64,000 bases of DNA from Indolivaga macrotermitis (GCF_900128985.1 NZ_FQUC01000015.1:1-64000), one strand, 5' to 3'. Positions 15,933 to 24,889 are shown, numbered from the stretch's first letter. Notes: generated by a model not told the origin, from the sequence alone. A program made the numbers and translations.

Positions 15933-17873
15933 ATGAAGACCATGAAAACTAAAATCACAGCTTTTTTGACATTTATGCTCTTTTGTATTTCTGTAGCTGT
16001 AAATGCTCAGGATATAATAGTAACAGGTACGGTTAGAGACAATATAGGAGATACTATCATTGGTGTATCCGTCTATATAAAGGGTACAACAAAAGGAACT
16101 TTAACTGATGTTGATGGAAAGTACAGGATAAGCGTATCCCCTGATAATACTCTTGTTTATTCTTTTATCGGTTTTAAAAATAAGGAAGTAAAAGTGGATG
16201 GCCGTACTGCGATTGATGTTGTGTTGGAAGAAGATACTCAACTGTTAAGTGAATCTGTCGTTATAGGGTATGGTGTTCAGAAGAAATCGATGATTACCGG
16301 ATCAGTTGTGTCGGTAAAAGAAGATAAGCGGCAGAGAAATAAAAATAAGTCTACACCTCCGGCACCGCCAGCTCCTCCTGCGGCGTCACCTGTTCCGGTA
16401 GCCAGAGCTGAAGCGGATAGTAAATCTTTTGTTTCGGTTACTAATTACGGGAGTGAGGAATACGGAACTTATAAAGAGAACCGTTTTATGTCACCGATAG
16501 CCGAGGCGTTGTCTACTTTCTCCATTGATGTGGATACCGAATCATATACAAACTTTCGCCGTTTTATAAACAGTGGACAGAAGCCGAGTAAAGATGCTAT
16601 CCGTATTGAAGAGTTTATTAATTATTTCAAATATAATTATGACGAACCGACTAATGCCGATCCTGTAAAAGTGACTACCGAAGTGGGACAAAGCCCTTGG
16701 AATACCCAGCATCGTTTGGTACGCATTGGGGTGAAGGCTAAAGAAATAGCAAAAGAAGATCTGCCTCCGAGCAATTTAGTATTCTTGATTGATGTTTCGG
16801 GTTCTATGTCGGGACCGACCCGTCTCGATTTGGTGAAAACTTCTATGAAAATGTTGGTAAATAATTTGAGGGATAATGACCGTGTGGCAATAGTTGTTTA
16901 TGCGAGTGAAGTAGGGGAGAAGCTGGCTTCGACCTCTGGGAAAGACAAAGAGGTTATTAAAAATGCAATCGATCAGTTACGTGCATACGGTGCTACTAAT
17001 GGTGCCGGAGGCATACAAAAGGCGTATGAGATAGCAGAAAAGAATTTTATGAAAGATGGTAATAACCGTATTATACTTTGTACCGACGGCGATTTCAATG
17101 TAGGGGCATCCAGCCCTCAGGCTTTGGAGGAAATGATAGAGCAGAAACGCCAATCGGGAGTATTCTTATCTGTACTGGGGTACGGTATGGGAAATTACAA
17201 GAGCAATAGAATGCAGTTGCTGGCAGAAAAAGGAAACGGTAATGCATTTTACATTGATAACCTGCAGGAGGCAAATCGTGTTTTAGTACAAGAGTTCAAC
17301 GGTACATTGTATACTATAGCAAAGGATGTGAAGTTGCAATTAGAGTTCAATCCGGCTAAAGTTCAGGCATACCGACTGGTTGGTTATGAAAGCCGAATGC
17401 TTGCTAAAGAGGACTTTAACGACGATACTAAAGATGCCGGAGAAATGGGCGTAGGGCATACTGTTACCGCTTTATATGAGATTATTCCTGTGGGAGTAAA
17501 GTCGAATATGTATCCGAGAGTGGATGGTCTGAAATACCAGAAAACGGAACAGCCTGCCTCTAGTGTATCATTAACCGATTCTCCGGAATTGCTGACTGTG
17601 AAGTTGCGCTACAAGCAGCCTGATGGTGACAAAAGTGTGAAATTAGAGCTCCCGGTTATTGATAATGGAAAAAATGAAGTATCTTCGGACATGCGTTTTG
17701 CATCGGCGGTGGCTATGTTCGGTCAATTGCTGAAAGGTTCGGATTTCAAAGGCGATGCAACTTACGAAAAAACAATTGATCTGGCTCGTTCGGGCATCAG
17801 TAAAGATAATGATAAGGATGGGTACAAGGCCGAGTTTGTAAGGTTGGCCGAAACAGTCCGGGCAATGAATTAA
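15933..17873 (+). CDS. Secreted YfbK-type von Willebrand factor A protein with carboxypeptidase-regulatory domain
   Basis: A 646-residue protein. Signal peptide (to about residue 25, ending VNAQ), CarboxypepD_reg-like domain (27-105, IIVTGTVRDNIGDTIIGVSVYIKGT), the motif SVVIGYGVQKKSMITGSV, and a Pro/Ala linker. Then come a YfbK N-terminal domain (about 180-265, FSIDVDTESYTNFRRFI), a VWA domain (275-450) with intact MIDAS DVSGSM, and a DUF3520-like C-terminus. VWA domains bind metal and mediate protein contacts; YfbK function is unknown. The start ATG 15933 is followed by a second ATG at 15942. It is divergent from the sigma/anti-sigma pair, whose anti-sigma carries the same regulatory domain and motif. 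Confidence 0.85.
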   Translation: MKTMKTKITAFLTFMLFCISVAVNAQDIIVTGTVRDNIGDTIIGVSVYIKGTTKGTLTDVDGKYRISVSPDNTLVYSFIGFKNKEVKVDGRTAIDVVLEEDTQLLSESVVIGYGVQKKSMITGSVVSVKEDKRQRNKNKSTPPAPPAPPAASPVPVARAEADSKSFVSVTNYGSEEYGTYKENRFMSPIAEALSTFSIDVDTESYTNFRRFINSGQKPSKDAIRIEEFINYFKYNYDEPTNADPVKVTTEVGQSPWNTQHRLVRIGVKAKEIAKEDLPPSNLVFLIDVSGSMSGPTRLDLVKTSMKMLVNNLRDNDRVAIVVYASEVGEKLASTSGKDKEVIKNAIDQLRAYGATNGAGGIQKAYEIAEKNFMKDGNNRIILCTDGDFNVGASSPQALEEMIEQKRQSGVFLSVLGYGMGNYKSNRMQLLAEKGNGNAFYIDNLQEANRVLVQEFNGTLYTIAKDVKLQLEFNPAKVQAYRLVGYESRMLAKEDFNDDTKDAGEMGVGHTVTALYEIIPVGVKSNMYPRVDGLKYQKTEQPASSVSLTDSPELLTVKLRYKQPDGDKSVKLELPVIDNGKNEVSSDMRFASAVAMFGQLLKGSDFKGDATYEKTIDLARSGISKDNDKDGYKAEFVRLAETVRAMN

Positions 17874-17897
17874 TATTACATAATTAAGACGGGAATC

Positions 17898-18272
17898 ATG
17901 AAAGCTAAGCTGGGTATAGTTTTATTATTATTATGTGTTGTCTCTTTTTTCTTTTATAATAAAAGAGGGGGAGGAGTAAAACAGGAAGAGAAAACTGAAA
18001 AGTTACTAAATGGAGTGGTGTTAAATGCTTCTGATGATAAGCCTATATCGAATGTGCAGATCGCCATTGCCGGGAATAATCCGCAAACAATGACTAACAG
18101 CGAGGGCGAGTATCTGATTCTGGTAAGACCGACTCAAGAGCTTATTTTTAAACATCCGGCTTATCGTTCTGTAACTATAGCAGCTTCGGAAGCCAAGACT
18201 GTAAAAATGGAACTGATCGATTCTTCCTTTATTAAGAAGGCCGAAGAAAATCTATCTGTTACAGGTCAATAA
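17898..18272 (+). CDS. Small membrane-anchored carboxypeptidase-regulatory-like protein
   Basis: A 124-residue protein with an N-terminal membrane anchor (LGIVLLLLCVVSFFFY) and a single CarboxypepD_reg-like beta-sandwich (LNGVVLNASDDKPISNVQIAIAGNNPQTMTNSEGEYLI). It starts 24 bp after the VWA gene and is followed by a terminator, so it is co-transcribed with it. All three envelope proteins of this locus carry the same domain type, which suggests a shared assembly or signalling role. Confidence 0.7.
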   Translation: MKAKLGIVLLLLCVVSFFFYNKRGGGVKQEEKTEKLLNGVVLNASDDKPISNVQIAIAGNNPQTMTNSEGEYLILVRPTQELIFKHPAYRSVTIAASEAKTVKMELIDSSFIKKAEENLSVTGQ

Positions 18273-18291
18273 CCTGATATGCTGATATAAT

Positions 18292-18328
18292 AAAGAGAGG
18301 AGATTCAAAAAATGAATCTCCTCTCTTT
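18292..18328. terminator. Bidirectional terminator
   Basis: 15-bp perfect stem (AAAGAGAGGAGATTC 18292-18306 with GAATCTCCTCTCTTT 18314-18328), loop 7 nt, between the VWA operon and dnaJ, which converge here. Confidence 0.92.
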
Positions 18329-18346
18329 TATTTTTATTAGCCATCC

Positions 18347-19486
18347 TTAATCGAACATTTTGCGGAAGTGGCTGAATATTTTTTCTTTGACAGATGGTGA
18401 CGGTTGAAAATTAGGTGAATTCTCAAGCCCTGTAAGGGTTTGCTTTTCACTGTCGCTAAGTTTTTCGGGAATGTATACACTGATATTGATCAGCAGATCA
18501 CCCGTTCCATACCTGTGAACGCTGGGTAATCCTTTATTCTTCAGTCGAAGAACTTTTCCGGGCTGGGTTCCGGGTTCTATTTTTACCTTTGCTTTACCAT
18601 CGATGGTCGGAATTTCTACACTTCCACCTATTGCAGCTGTGGTAACGCTGAGCAGAAGGTTGTATACGACATCATTATCGTCGCGGAATAATTCGGGATG
18701 TGGTTCTTCTTCAACCAGAATAAGTAGATCACCATTGACTCCGCCATGGCGGGGCGCGTTACCTTTTCCGCTCATCGAAAGCTGCATGCCTTCTGCTACT
18801 CCGGCAGGTATATTAAGGGTGATAACTTCTTCGTCGCGGATAATCCCTTCGCCCGAACAGTGAGGACATTTCTTTGTGATCGTTTTTCCTTCTCCGTTAC
18901 AAGCCGAGCAGGTTGTTTGTGTCTGCATACGTCCCAGCATGGTGTCTACTACCCGGGTTTGTGTGCCCGATCCGTTACAGGTCGAACAGGAAGTGTATGC
19001 TGTTCCGTTTTCGGCACCGGTACCGCTACAATGCTGGCACGAAACGTATTTCTTTACTTTTATCTTTTTTTCTACTCCGGTAGCTATTTCTTTCAGAGAC
19101 AGTTTTACCTTAACCCGTAGGTCTGATCCGCGGTTTACACGGCGGCCTCCACCTCCGCCAAAGCCTCCGAATCCGCCAAAACCTCCTCCGAAAATATCAC
19201 CGAATTGAGAGAAGATATCGTCCATAGAGAACCCTCCGGATGAATGTCCGCCGAATCCTCCCGGGGCATCATGTCCATAACGGTCGTATTTCGCCCGTTT
19301 TTGATCGTCGCTTAGCACTTCATATGCCTCGGCAGCTTCTTTAAATTTGTCTTCGGCAGTTGGGTCTCCCGGATTTTTGTCGGGGTGGTATTGGATTGCT
19401 TTCTTCTTATACGCTTTTTTTATTTCTTCTACAGTAGCAGTTTTGGTTATTTCCAATACCTCGTAATAGTCTCTTTTGCTCGCCAT
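18347..19486 (-). CDS. dnaJ: Chaperone protein DnaJ
   Basis: A 379-residue Hsp40 that delivers unfolded proteins to DnaK and stimulates its ATPase. J domain at residues 4-70 with the HPD motif (YHPDKNPGD), Gly/Phe-rich region 75-115, four CxxCxGxG zinc repeats ([32 protein letters not shown]) at about 150-220, then the substrate-binding C-terminal domains. Full length for a type I DnaJ. It lies 38 bp after grpE on the same strand; dnaK is not in the window. Confidence 0.98.
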   Translation of the reverse strand: MASKRDYYEVLEITKTATVEEIKKAYKKKAIQYHPDKNPGDPTAEDKFKEAAEAYEVLSDDQKRAKYDRYGHDAPGGFGGHSSGGFSMDDIFSQFGDIFGGGFGGFGGFGGGGGRRVNRGSDLRVKVKLSLKEIATGVEKKIKVKKYVSCQHCSGTGAENGTAYTSCSTCNGSGTQTRVVDTMLGRMQTQTTCSACNGEGKTITKKCPHCSGEGIIRDEEVITLNIPAGVAEGMQLSMSGKGNAPRHGGVNGDLLILVEEEPHPELFRDDNDVVYNLLLSVTTAAIGGSVEIPTIDGKAKVKIEPGTQPGKVLRLKNKGLPSVHRYGTGDLLINISVYIPEKLSDSEKQTLTGLENSPNFQPSPSVKEKIFSHFRKMFD

Positions 19487-19524
19487 TGTTTAATTTACTA
19501 TATATAATTAAGGTTTTTAAGCCC

Positions 19525-20070
19525 TTATTTTGCTACAATTACTTTAGCAAAGCGGATTACTTTGTCATTCAGGCTATATCCTTTTTGAATACAGTCTACA
19601 ACTGTGTCTTTTTGGTCTTCGCTTTGGGCAGGTATTGTCGTAATAGCTTCGTGCCTTTCGGTGTCGAATGTTTCGCCGATAGCATCGAGCTCTTTTACCC
19701 CGTTTTGAGCCAAATAACTTTTGAATTTGTTGTAAATAAGCTCTACACCTTCTCTGGCATCTTCCGGAATATTAGGTAATGCCCTTTCGAAGTCGTCGAT
19801 GATAGGGAGCACACCTATAATGGCTTTTTCGTTGCCGCTTTTCAATAAGTCGGCTTTTTCCTTCATCGTGCGTTTCCTGTAATTATCAAATTCGGCGTGA
19901 AGGCGTAAATAAGAATCGTTCAGTTCTCCGAATTTTTGTTCAAGATCATCAGCCATATTGGCACTCTCTTCACTCGTGCCATCAGTATTTGTTTCGTTTT
20001 CTGACAGATTATCTGTGTTCAGAGTTTCGTCTTCCGGCAAAAAATCTTTTTCTTCGTGGTTTGCTCTCAT
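19525..20070 (-). CDS. grpE: Nucleotide exchange factor GrpE
   Basis: A 181-residue protein with an acidic disordered start, a long coiled coil (residues 42-100, ending in YRKRTMKEKADLLKSGNEK) and the C-terminal beta domain (LDAIGETFDTERHEAITTIPA, GYSLNDKVIRFAKVIV). It releases ADP from DnaK. It is first in a grpE-dnaJ operon, the normal Bacteroidota arrangement. No CIRCE operator was found upstream. Confidence 0.97.
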   Translation of the reverse strand: MRANHEEKDFLPEDETLNTDNLSENETNTDGTSEESANMADDLEQKFGELNDSYLRLHAEFDNYRKRTMKEKADLLKSGNEKAIIGVLPIIDDFERALPNIPEDAREGVELIYNKFKSYLAQNGVKELDAIGETFDTERHEAITTIPAQSEDQKDTVVDCIQKGYSLNDKVIRFAKVIVAK

Positions 20071-20244
20071 GTTTTATATGCTTTTAGTTTCTTGTATTTT
20101 AGAGTTTTAGATTGTTCTCTTTGATACAAGTAACTTCAGTTATGCTTTATTATTTGCAGGTTGTACTACAAATTCTTTGCCAAACTTTTTCTGGAAGACG
20201 TATTTATCGGTTGTTGGAGTTTTAATAAATCTGTAAGTAAGCTT

Positions 20245-20331
20245 AGAATCTGTTTGAATTTTAGCGAAAATATTTATTATAGGCTCTCAATAGCTATAAA
20301 AAAGTTGAGCTATAAAATTTAAACAGACTCT
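20245..20331. repeat. 87-bp palindromic, MITE-like element
   Basis: Terminal inverted repeats AGAATCTGTTTGAATTTT (20245-20262) and AAAATTTAAACAGACTCT (20314-20331) match at 16 of 18 positions. Inside, GCTCTCAA/TTGAGC and TAGCT/AGCTA offer further pairing, so the unit could fold into one long hairpin. No transposase is nearby. Confidence 0.6.
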
Positions 20332-20408
20332 TAAAATGTAAATAATTGTTATCAAAACGAAGAATAACTGAAAAGTGAAAACAATTAATCAAAAAACGAG
20401 AATCGGTC

Positions 20409-20440
20409 TTTGTAATGGTGAGGCAAAGTTCCTATCTTTG
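20409..20440 (+). promoter_or_regulatory. Promoter of the SLC13-type transporter
   Basis: -33 TTTG (20409-20412), 20-nt spacer, -7 TAtcTTTG (20433-20440): a full match to the Bacteroidota consensus. Transcription should start near 20447, giving a leader of about 95 nt. Confidence 0.75.
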
Positions 20441-20542
20441 TGTAGAACGCTGATTTTAGGGTGTTATCGCAAAGTATCTGACCCGTTATAATCAGTTTTA
20501 CAAGACATCTATGTTATCCGTCAGAAATATAATTTCAGTTAT

Positions 20543-22399
20543 ATGCTACTAGCACAGTTTTTTACTCCGATGAATGTTACGCTGATAATACTGCTGGCAT
20601 CGTCAATCTTTTTTATGAGAGGGAAAATCAGGTCAGACCTGGTTGCGATATGTGCCCTTTTGGCTTTGGTCATAACCGGGATATTATCGCCGACGGAGGC
20701 TTTGTCAGGGTTTTCTAATCCTGTGGTTATAATGATGATAGGCCTGTTTGTGGTCGGTGGCGGAATATTCCGTACAGGGTTGGCTAAACTGATAAGCTCG
20801 AAGATTTTGCGGCTCGCGGGTGAAAGCGAAACCCGTTTGTTTGTACTGGTTATGCTCGTAACTGCTTCTATCGGGGCGTTTGTGAGTAATACGGGTACGG
20901 TAGCGGTGATGATGCCTATTGTTGTCAGTATAGCTGTGAGCGCCAAGATAAGTCCCCGGCGTTTTCTTATGCCTTTGGCTTTTGCCAGTAGTATGGGGAT
21001 ATTGACCCTGATTGCGACACCTCCGAATATGATAGTGAGTAACGAACTGGAAAAGAACGGATATGACGCTCTTTCGTTCTTCTCTTTTACACCAGTAGGT
21101 TTGGTTTGTTTAGCTGTCGGGATTATAGTACTGTATTTCTTGTCAAAGATATTTCTCTCGAAAGATGATTCGGACGGACAGGAAAATAAGAAATCGGGAA
21201 AATCCCTGGATGATCTTACGAATGAATATCAGTTGCATAAGTTGCCACATATTGTGATAAGTGACGATTCGGATATGATAGGCAAGACATTGAAAGAACT
21301 GAAGATATCCAATAACTATAATATAAGTGTGGTTACGGTAGAAAAACCGGGTGGGGGACGTTTTCGTAAAAATGTAAATGAAGTTGTAGCCGGCCCTAAT
21401 ACATTGATCGAAAAAGGGGATGTATTGGTTTGTTACGGTAAAAAAGGAAATATAAACCGGTTTGTTGAAGAGCAGGGATTTAAGATTGCCGAAACAGTAG
21501 AAAAGGAAACCGGCATTTTTGACTTCGAAGAGATCGGTTTAGCTGAGGTTTTTATTATGCCTAATTCGAAATTGGTGAACCGTACTATTATAGATGCCCA
21601 TTTCAGAGACGAGTTTAATGTGAATATTCTGGGTATTCAGCGCGACAATGAGTATAAGATGACCGATTTGCAAAAGGAAAAGCTGCATTCGGGTGACGCT
21701 TTGCTTATACAGGGTACATGGACGGATATTGCTGATCTGGGCGATCGTCAGGACGATCTGGTGCTGGTCGGGCAACCTCTGAAAGAAGCGGCAAAGGTTA
21801 CTATCAATTACAAGGCTCCGGTTGCTGCTACCATCATGGTGCTGATGGTTATAGCTATGGTTACAAATATTGTGGCGCCCGTTATCGCTGTTATGTGTGC
21901 TGCTGTACTGATGGTGGCGACAGGATGTTTGCGGAATATGGAGGAAGCTTATAAGAATATAAATTGGGAGAGTGTTGTACTTATCGCAGGAATGATGCCT
22001 ATGGCTGTTGCCTTTGAGAAAACGGGGGCGGCTGCACTTATTTCCGATACACTGGTCGGCGGATTAGGTACTTATGGCCCGTATGCTTTATTGGCAGGCG
22101 TGTACTTCGGAACTTCTATTTTGACTATGTTTATCAGTAATAGTGCCACGGCGCTTCTTTTTGCTCCGATTGGTATACAGGCGGCTGTGAATATGCAGGT
22201 TAGTCCTTATCCATTTATGTTTGCTGTGGCTGTAGCAGCCAGTATGTGTTTTGCATCGCCATTCTCTACGCCTCCTAATGCTTTGGTAATGTCTGCCGGA
22301 CGCTATAAATTTATTGATTATATAAAGGTAGGGCTTCCATTGCAATTGATTATGGGTATAGTGATGATCTTGGTATTGCCGCTTTTATTCCCATTTTAA
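20543..22399 (+). CDS. SLC13/ArsB-type (DASS) transporter with two RCK_C domains
   Basis: A 618-residue inner-membrane permease. Two hydrophobic halves (residues 10-205 and about 415-618) flank a soluble region with two TrkA-C/RCK_C modules (about 230-310 and 325-405, ending in GDALLIQGTWTDIADL). The permease halves show SNTGTVAVMMPIV and SNSATALLFAPIGIQ, the repeated SN-containing re-entrant motifs of the family. Members move dicarboxylates, sulfate or other anions with Na+; the substrate cannot be read from sequence. RCK_C domains suggest ligand control. A DUF2185 gene follows 14 bp later. Confidence 0.88.
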   Translation: MLLAQFFTPMNVTLIILLASSIFFMRGKIRSDLVAICALLALVITGILSPTEALSGFSNPVVIMMIGLFVVGGGIFRTGLAKLISSKILRLAGESETRLFVLVMLVTASIGAFVSNTGTVAVMMPIVVSIAVSAKISPRRFLMPLAFASSMGILTLIATPPNMIVSNELEKNGYDALSFFSFTPVGLVCLAVGIIVLYFLSKIFLSKDDSDGQENKKSGKSLDDLTNEYQLHKLPHIVISDDSDMIGKTLKELKISNNYNISVVTVEKPGGGRFRKNVNEVVAGPNTLIEKGDVLVCYGKKGNINRFVEEQGFKIAETVEKETGIFDFEEIGLAEVFIMPNSKLVNRTIIDAHFRDEFNVNILGIQRDNEYKMTDLQKEKLHSGDALLIQGTWTDIADLGDRQDDLVLVGQPLKEAAKVTINYKAPVAATIMVLMVIAMVTNIVAPVIAVMCAAVLMVATGCLRNMEEAYKNINWESVVLIAGMMPMAVAFEKTGAAALISDTLVGGLGTYGPYALLAGVYFGTSILTMFISNSATALLFAPIGIQAAVNMQVSPYPFMFAVAVAASMCFASPFSTPPNALVMSAGRYKFIDYIKVGLPLQLIMGIVMILVLPLLFPF

Positions 22400-22413
22400 A
22401 ATGACTTAGAGAT

Positions 22414-23157
22414 ATGAAAAACTATATATTTGATGATTTTCCGCGCATAGGCTATCTCTTGGTTTCGAGAATGGTTGCCGACCAAAAAAAGAAACCTAAG
22501 TTTATGTATCGTGAGAAAAGAACGAAACCCGAAGATAGCGGGTGGCGTATTTTTTCGGGGGAAGAATCTGATGATTATGTAAATAATCCGGAGAATATAG
22601 CAATATCTTCTCCTTCCACTATTCTGAAGCAGGATGCTTCTATTGCAAATCTGCTTCTGAAGGGGGTTGGTTCTGTTTATGAGCGTGTATCGGATACTGC
22701 AGAATGGCGTAAAGTTCATGACTTTGGCTTGAAGGATGATTTTATGGTCAGGCACGAGTTGACTGACAGATGGAGATTCAGTATAAACAACCTGTTTGAA
22801 CGCAGGTTGGAGAAGGAAACCGGTAGTTTGTTGTATACAACGGGAGATAAATCGGTACGTTTATCGGTTTGGAACGATAAAGGGAAAACGAAAGATATTA
22901 TCTATAAAAGGTGTATTGAACGGGTAAATACAAGGGATGAATCACGTAACAAAACATTAGAAAAATATGATTTTTCGGATGATAAGGTATTTCGCACAGG
23001 GTATAGGATAAAAGAGTCTGATAGTCACCGGGAATACAATGTTATATATGCTTCTTCGATAATCAATGAGGAGTTACTACAGGCAGCTCTGTATTTTGAT
23101 TCTGAAGAAGATATGCAATGGGCAATTGGTACATGGCAGTCAATGACTATTGATTGA
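22414..23157 (+). CDS. DUF2185 (Imm33-like) domain protein
   Basis: A 247-residue cytosolic protein. Residues 10-100 match the DUF2185/Imm33 pattern: YLLVSRMVAD, PKFMYREKRTKPEDSGWRIFSGEESDDYVNNPENIAI, SPSTILKQDASIANLLLKGVGSVYERV. Proteins of this kind occur as immunity proteins in polymorphic toxin loci but also as stand-alone genes. The second half (110-247) is not recognised. No toxin gene is adjacent; it follows the transporter by 14 bp, which suggests one transcript. Confidence 0.72.
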   Translation: MKNYIFDDFPRIGYLLVSRMVADQKKKPKFMYREKRTKPEDSGWRIFSGEESDDYVNNPENIAISSPSTILKQDASIANLLLKGVGSVYERVSDTAEWRKVHDFGLKDDFMVRHELTDRWRFSINNLFERRLEKETGSLLYTTGDKSVRLSVWNDKGKTKDIIYKRCIERVNTRDESRNKTLEKYDFSDDKVFRTGYRIKESDSHREYNVIYASSIINEELLQAALYFDSEEDMQWAIGTWQSMTID

Positions 23158-23233
23158 AGAATTTTTATCTATTCAAAATAAAGAGGTTCTTTGATAGATT
23201 GAAGTTTGAATTTTTTGAACAATATATGAGAGG

Positions 23234-23257
23234 CAGGGCATAAGGTTTTATGCTCTG
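23234..23257 (+). terminator. Probable weak terminator
   Basis: CAGGGCATAA (23234-23243) pairs with TTATGCTCTG (23248-23257), with one wobble pair, loop of 4 nt, followed by TTTGTGTTT. The T run is short. Confidence 0.45.
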
Positions 23258-23298
23258 TTTGTGTTTAAAAAAAAGAGGATAAAAATATTTTGAAAAAT

Positions 23299-23397
23299 GG
23301 TGTCACTTTTGTCACCTTTGTCACCTTTTTACGAGAAAAGCCTTTACAGTAAAGTGTTTGTGAAAGTGACATATTGGGTGACATCTGTTACCTTTTT
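23299..23397. repeat. GTCACC-repeat intergenic element, copy 1
   Basis: Three 9-nt units GTCACYTTT in a row (23302-23328) end in CCTTTTT. They are followed at a fixed distance by AAAGTGACA (from 23363), GGGTGACA and GTTACCTTTTTT (23387-). The inverted GTGAC and GTCAC motifs can pair. A 20-nt core at 23311-23330 is identical to 58041-58060, and the next AAAGTGAC block lies at the same 52-nt offset in both copies. Confidence 0.75.
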
Positions 23398-23411
23398 TGA
23401 TTATTTTGTTT

Positions 23412-23419
23412 ACCTTTGG
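23412..23419 (+). promoter_or_regulatory. -7 promoter element of the purine permease operon
   Basis: TAccTTTG; start of transcription near 23426, leader about 100 nt. The repeat element ends about 15 bp upstream, so it overlaps the -33 region and could affect transcription. Confidence 0.5.
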
Positions 23420-23524
23420 CAAAATTTTAAAGTTTTGCGCCTTTTGTTGTTTTCTAGCTACAAAATGGTAATTGTAGATACGAAACTTAATGTGCACAAA
23501 TACTTGTTGTTACCGTTATAACTT

Positions 23525-24889
23525 ATGTCTGTAGATGTAGAAAAGGCAATGGATGAAACTATCTTGCCTATCAAAAAAACGGATCTGATTTATCAGATTG
23601 AAGACCGCCCTCCATTTAAAGAAGCATTGTTCGTTGCTTTTCAGCATTTACTCGCCATCTTTGTGGCAATAATAACCCCTCCTCTTATCATTGCCGCCAG
23701 CTTAGGTTTAGATAGGGAGACTACCGGATTTCTGGTTTCAATGGCACTTTTGGCCTCCGGTATTTCTACATTCATTCAGTGTCGGCGATTCGGTCCTGTA
23801 GGTTGTGGCTTGCTCTGTGTTCAAGGGACTAGCTTTTCTTTTATAGGGGCTCTTACTGCCAGTTTTCACGGAATGGGTTTAGTTGCGTTGCCCGCCATGT
23901 TCGGGGTATGTATCGCTGCCGCTCCGGTCGAAATGATCGTTAGCCGCATACTGAAATATACACAGAAGATTATTACTCCATTGGTGTCGGGTATTGTAGT
24001 AACCATGATTGGGTTGAGTCTTATCAAAGTGGGTATTACTGCTTGCGGCGGTGGTTACTCTGCTATGGAAAACGGTACTTTCGGCAGTTATCAGAATTTA
24101 GGTTTGGCTGCTATTGTATTAGTGTCTATTTTGGTATTCAACAGTTTCAGGAATAAATATATACGTATGTGCTCGATCGTCTTGGGGCTGATTCTTGGAT
24201 ATATTGTTGCTTATACTCAAGGGTTGATTGATTTTTCTCAATTAGGTAATCTGGGAACTCTAAATATACCAACTCCTTTTAAGTACGGATTGGACTTTGA
24301 TCTTTCGGCCTTTATTGCGGTTGCACTGATATATTTTATTACGTCAATTGAAGCAATGGGCGATATTACTGCCAATTCGATGATCGGGGGAGAACCTATT
24401 AAAGGTGAGAAGTTTGTGAAGCGGGTGCAGGGAGGAGTTTTAGCCGACGGTTTTAACTCTATTGTAGCCGGAGTGTTTAATTCATTCCCGAACTCGATAT
24501 TTGCCCAGAACAACGGACTTATACAACTGACTGGTGTTGCAAGCCGTTATATAGGGTATTATATTGCGGCATTTTTGGTAATACTGAGTGCCTTTCCTTT
24601 TATCGGGGGGATTTTCTCACTTATGCCTGAGCCTGTATTGGGTGGTGCTACTCTGCTGATGTTTGGTACGGTGGCCGCTTCGGGGGTACGTATTATTGCA
24701 TCTCAGGATATAGACCGTAAAGCGGTTTTGGTATTGGCTGTAAGTTTCGCCTGCGGATTGGGCGTAGAACTCGCTCCGGATATTTTGGCTCAAATGCCTA
24801 CATGGGTTAAGGGGATATTCTCTTCCGGAATCACTACTGGCGGGCTGGTTGCTATTGTGGCGAACATTGTAATTCGTATAAAAGAATAA
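23525..24889 (+). CDS. Xanthine/uracil permease family (NCS2) transporter
   Basis: A 454-residue inner-membrane symporter with about 14 hydrophobic segments. Family features: FKEALFVAFQHLLAIFVAIITPPLIIA near the start, GCGLLCVQGTSFSFIGA, ITSIEAMGDITANS (with the Glu used in substrate binding) and FNSFPNSIFAQNNGLIQLTGVASR. It takes up a purine base; xanthine is the best guess because a xanthine phosphoribosyltransferase gene follows 33 bp later. Confidence 0.93.
   Translation: MSVDVEKAMDETILPIKKTDLIYQIEDRPPFKEALFVAFQHLLAIFVAIITPPLIIAASLGLDRETTGFLVSMALLASGISTFIQCRRFGPVGCGLLCVQGTSFSFIGALTASFHGMGLVALPAMFGVCIAAAPVEMIVSRILKYTQKIITPLVSGIVVTMIGLSLIKVGITACGGGYSAMENGTFGSYQNLGLAAIVLVSILVFNSFRNKYIRMCSIVLGLILGYIVAYTQGLIDFSQLGNLGTLNIPTPFKYGLDFDLSAFIAVALIYFITSIEAMGDITANSMIGGEPIKGEKFVKRVQGGVLADGFNSIVAGVFNSFPNSIFAQNNGLIQLTGVASRYIGYYIAAFLVILSAFPFIGGIFSLMPEPVLGGATLLMFGTVAASGVRIIASQDIDRKAVLVLAVSFACGLGVELAPDILAQMPTWVKGIFSSGITTGGLVAIVANIVIRIKE

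Larger units (their letters stand above)
20071..20542. other. 472-bp divergent intergenic region
   Basis: Separates grpE (-) from the SLC13-type transporter (+). It contains the large imperfect palindrome at 20245-20331 and a complete promoter at 20409-20440. No small gene is evident, and no clear promoter or heat-shock operator for grpE was found. Confidence 0.6.
23158..23524 (+). other. 367-bp gap between the DUF2185 gene and the purine operon
   Basis: Contains a weak terminator (23234-23257), the GTCACC repeat element (23299-23397) and the promoter -7 element at 23412-23419. No gene is credible here. The leader from about 23426 shows no purine-riboswitch core. Confidence 0.6.

Noticed and set aside
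18876-19208. Plus-strand frames opposite dnaJ with Pro-rich and Cys-rich stretches
   Set aside because: They mirror the Gly-rich and zinc-finger coding of dnaJ on the minus strand.
20071-20200. CIRCE or other heat-shock operator before grpE
   Set aside because: No TTAGCACTC-N9-GAGTGCTAA-like repeat is present.
23297-23521. 74-residue frame ahead of the purine permease
   Set aside because: It is the translation of the GTCACC repeat and the promoter; the similar VSPLSPF peptide at 58037 only reflects the shared DNA repeat.
23426-23524. Purine riboswitch in the leader of the permease-xpt operon
   Set aside because: Expected by analogy with Bacillus, but the conserved three-way-junction core bases were not found.
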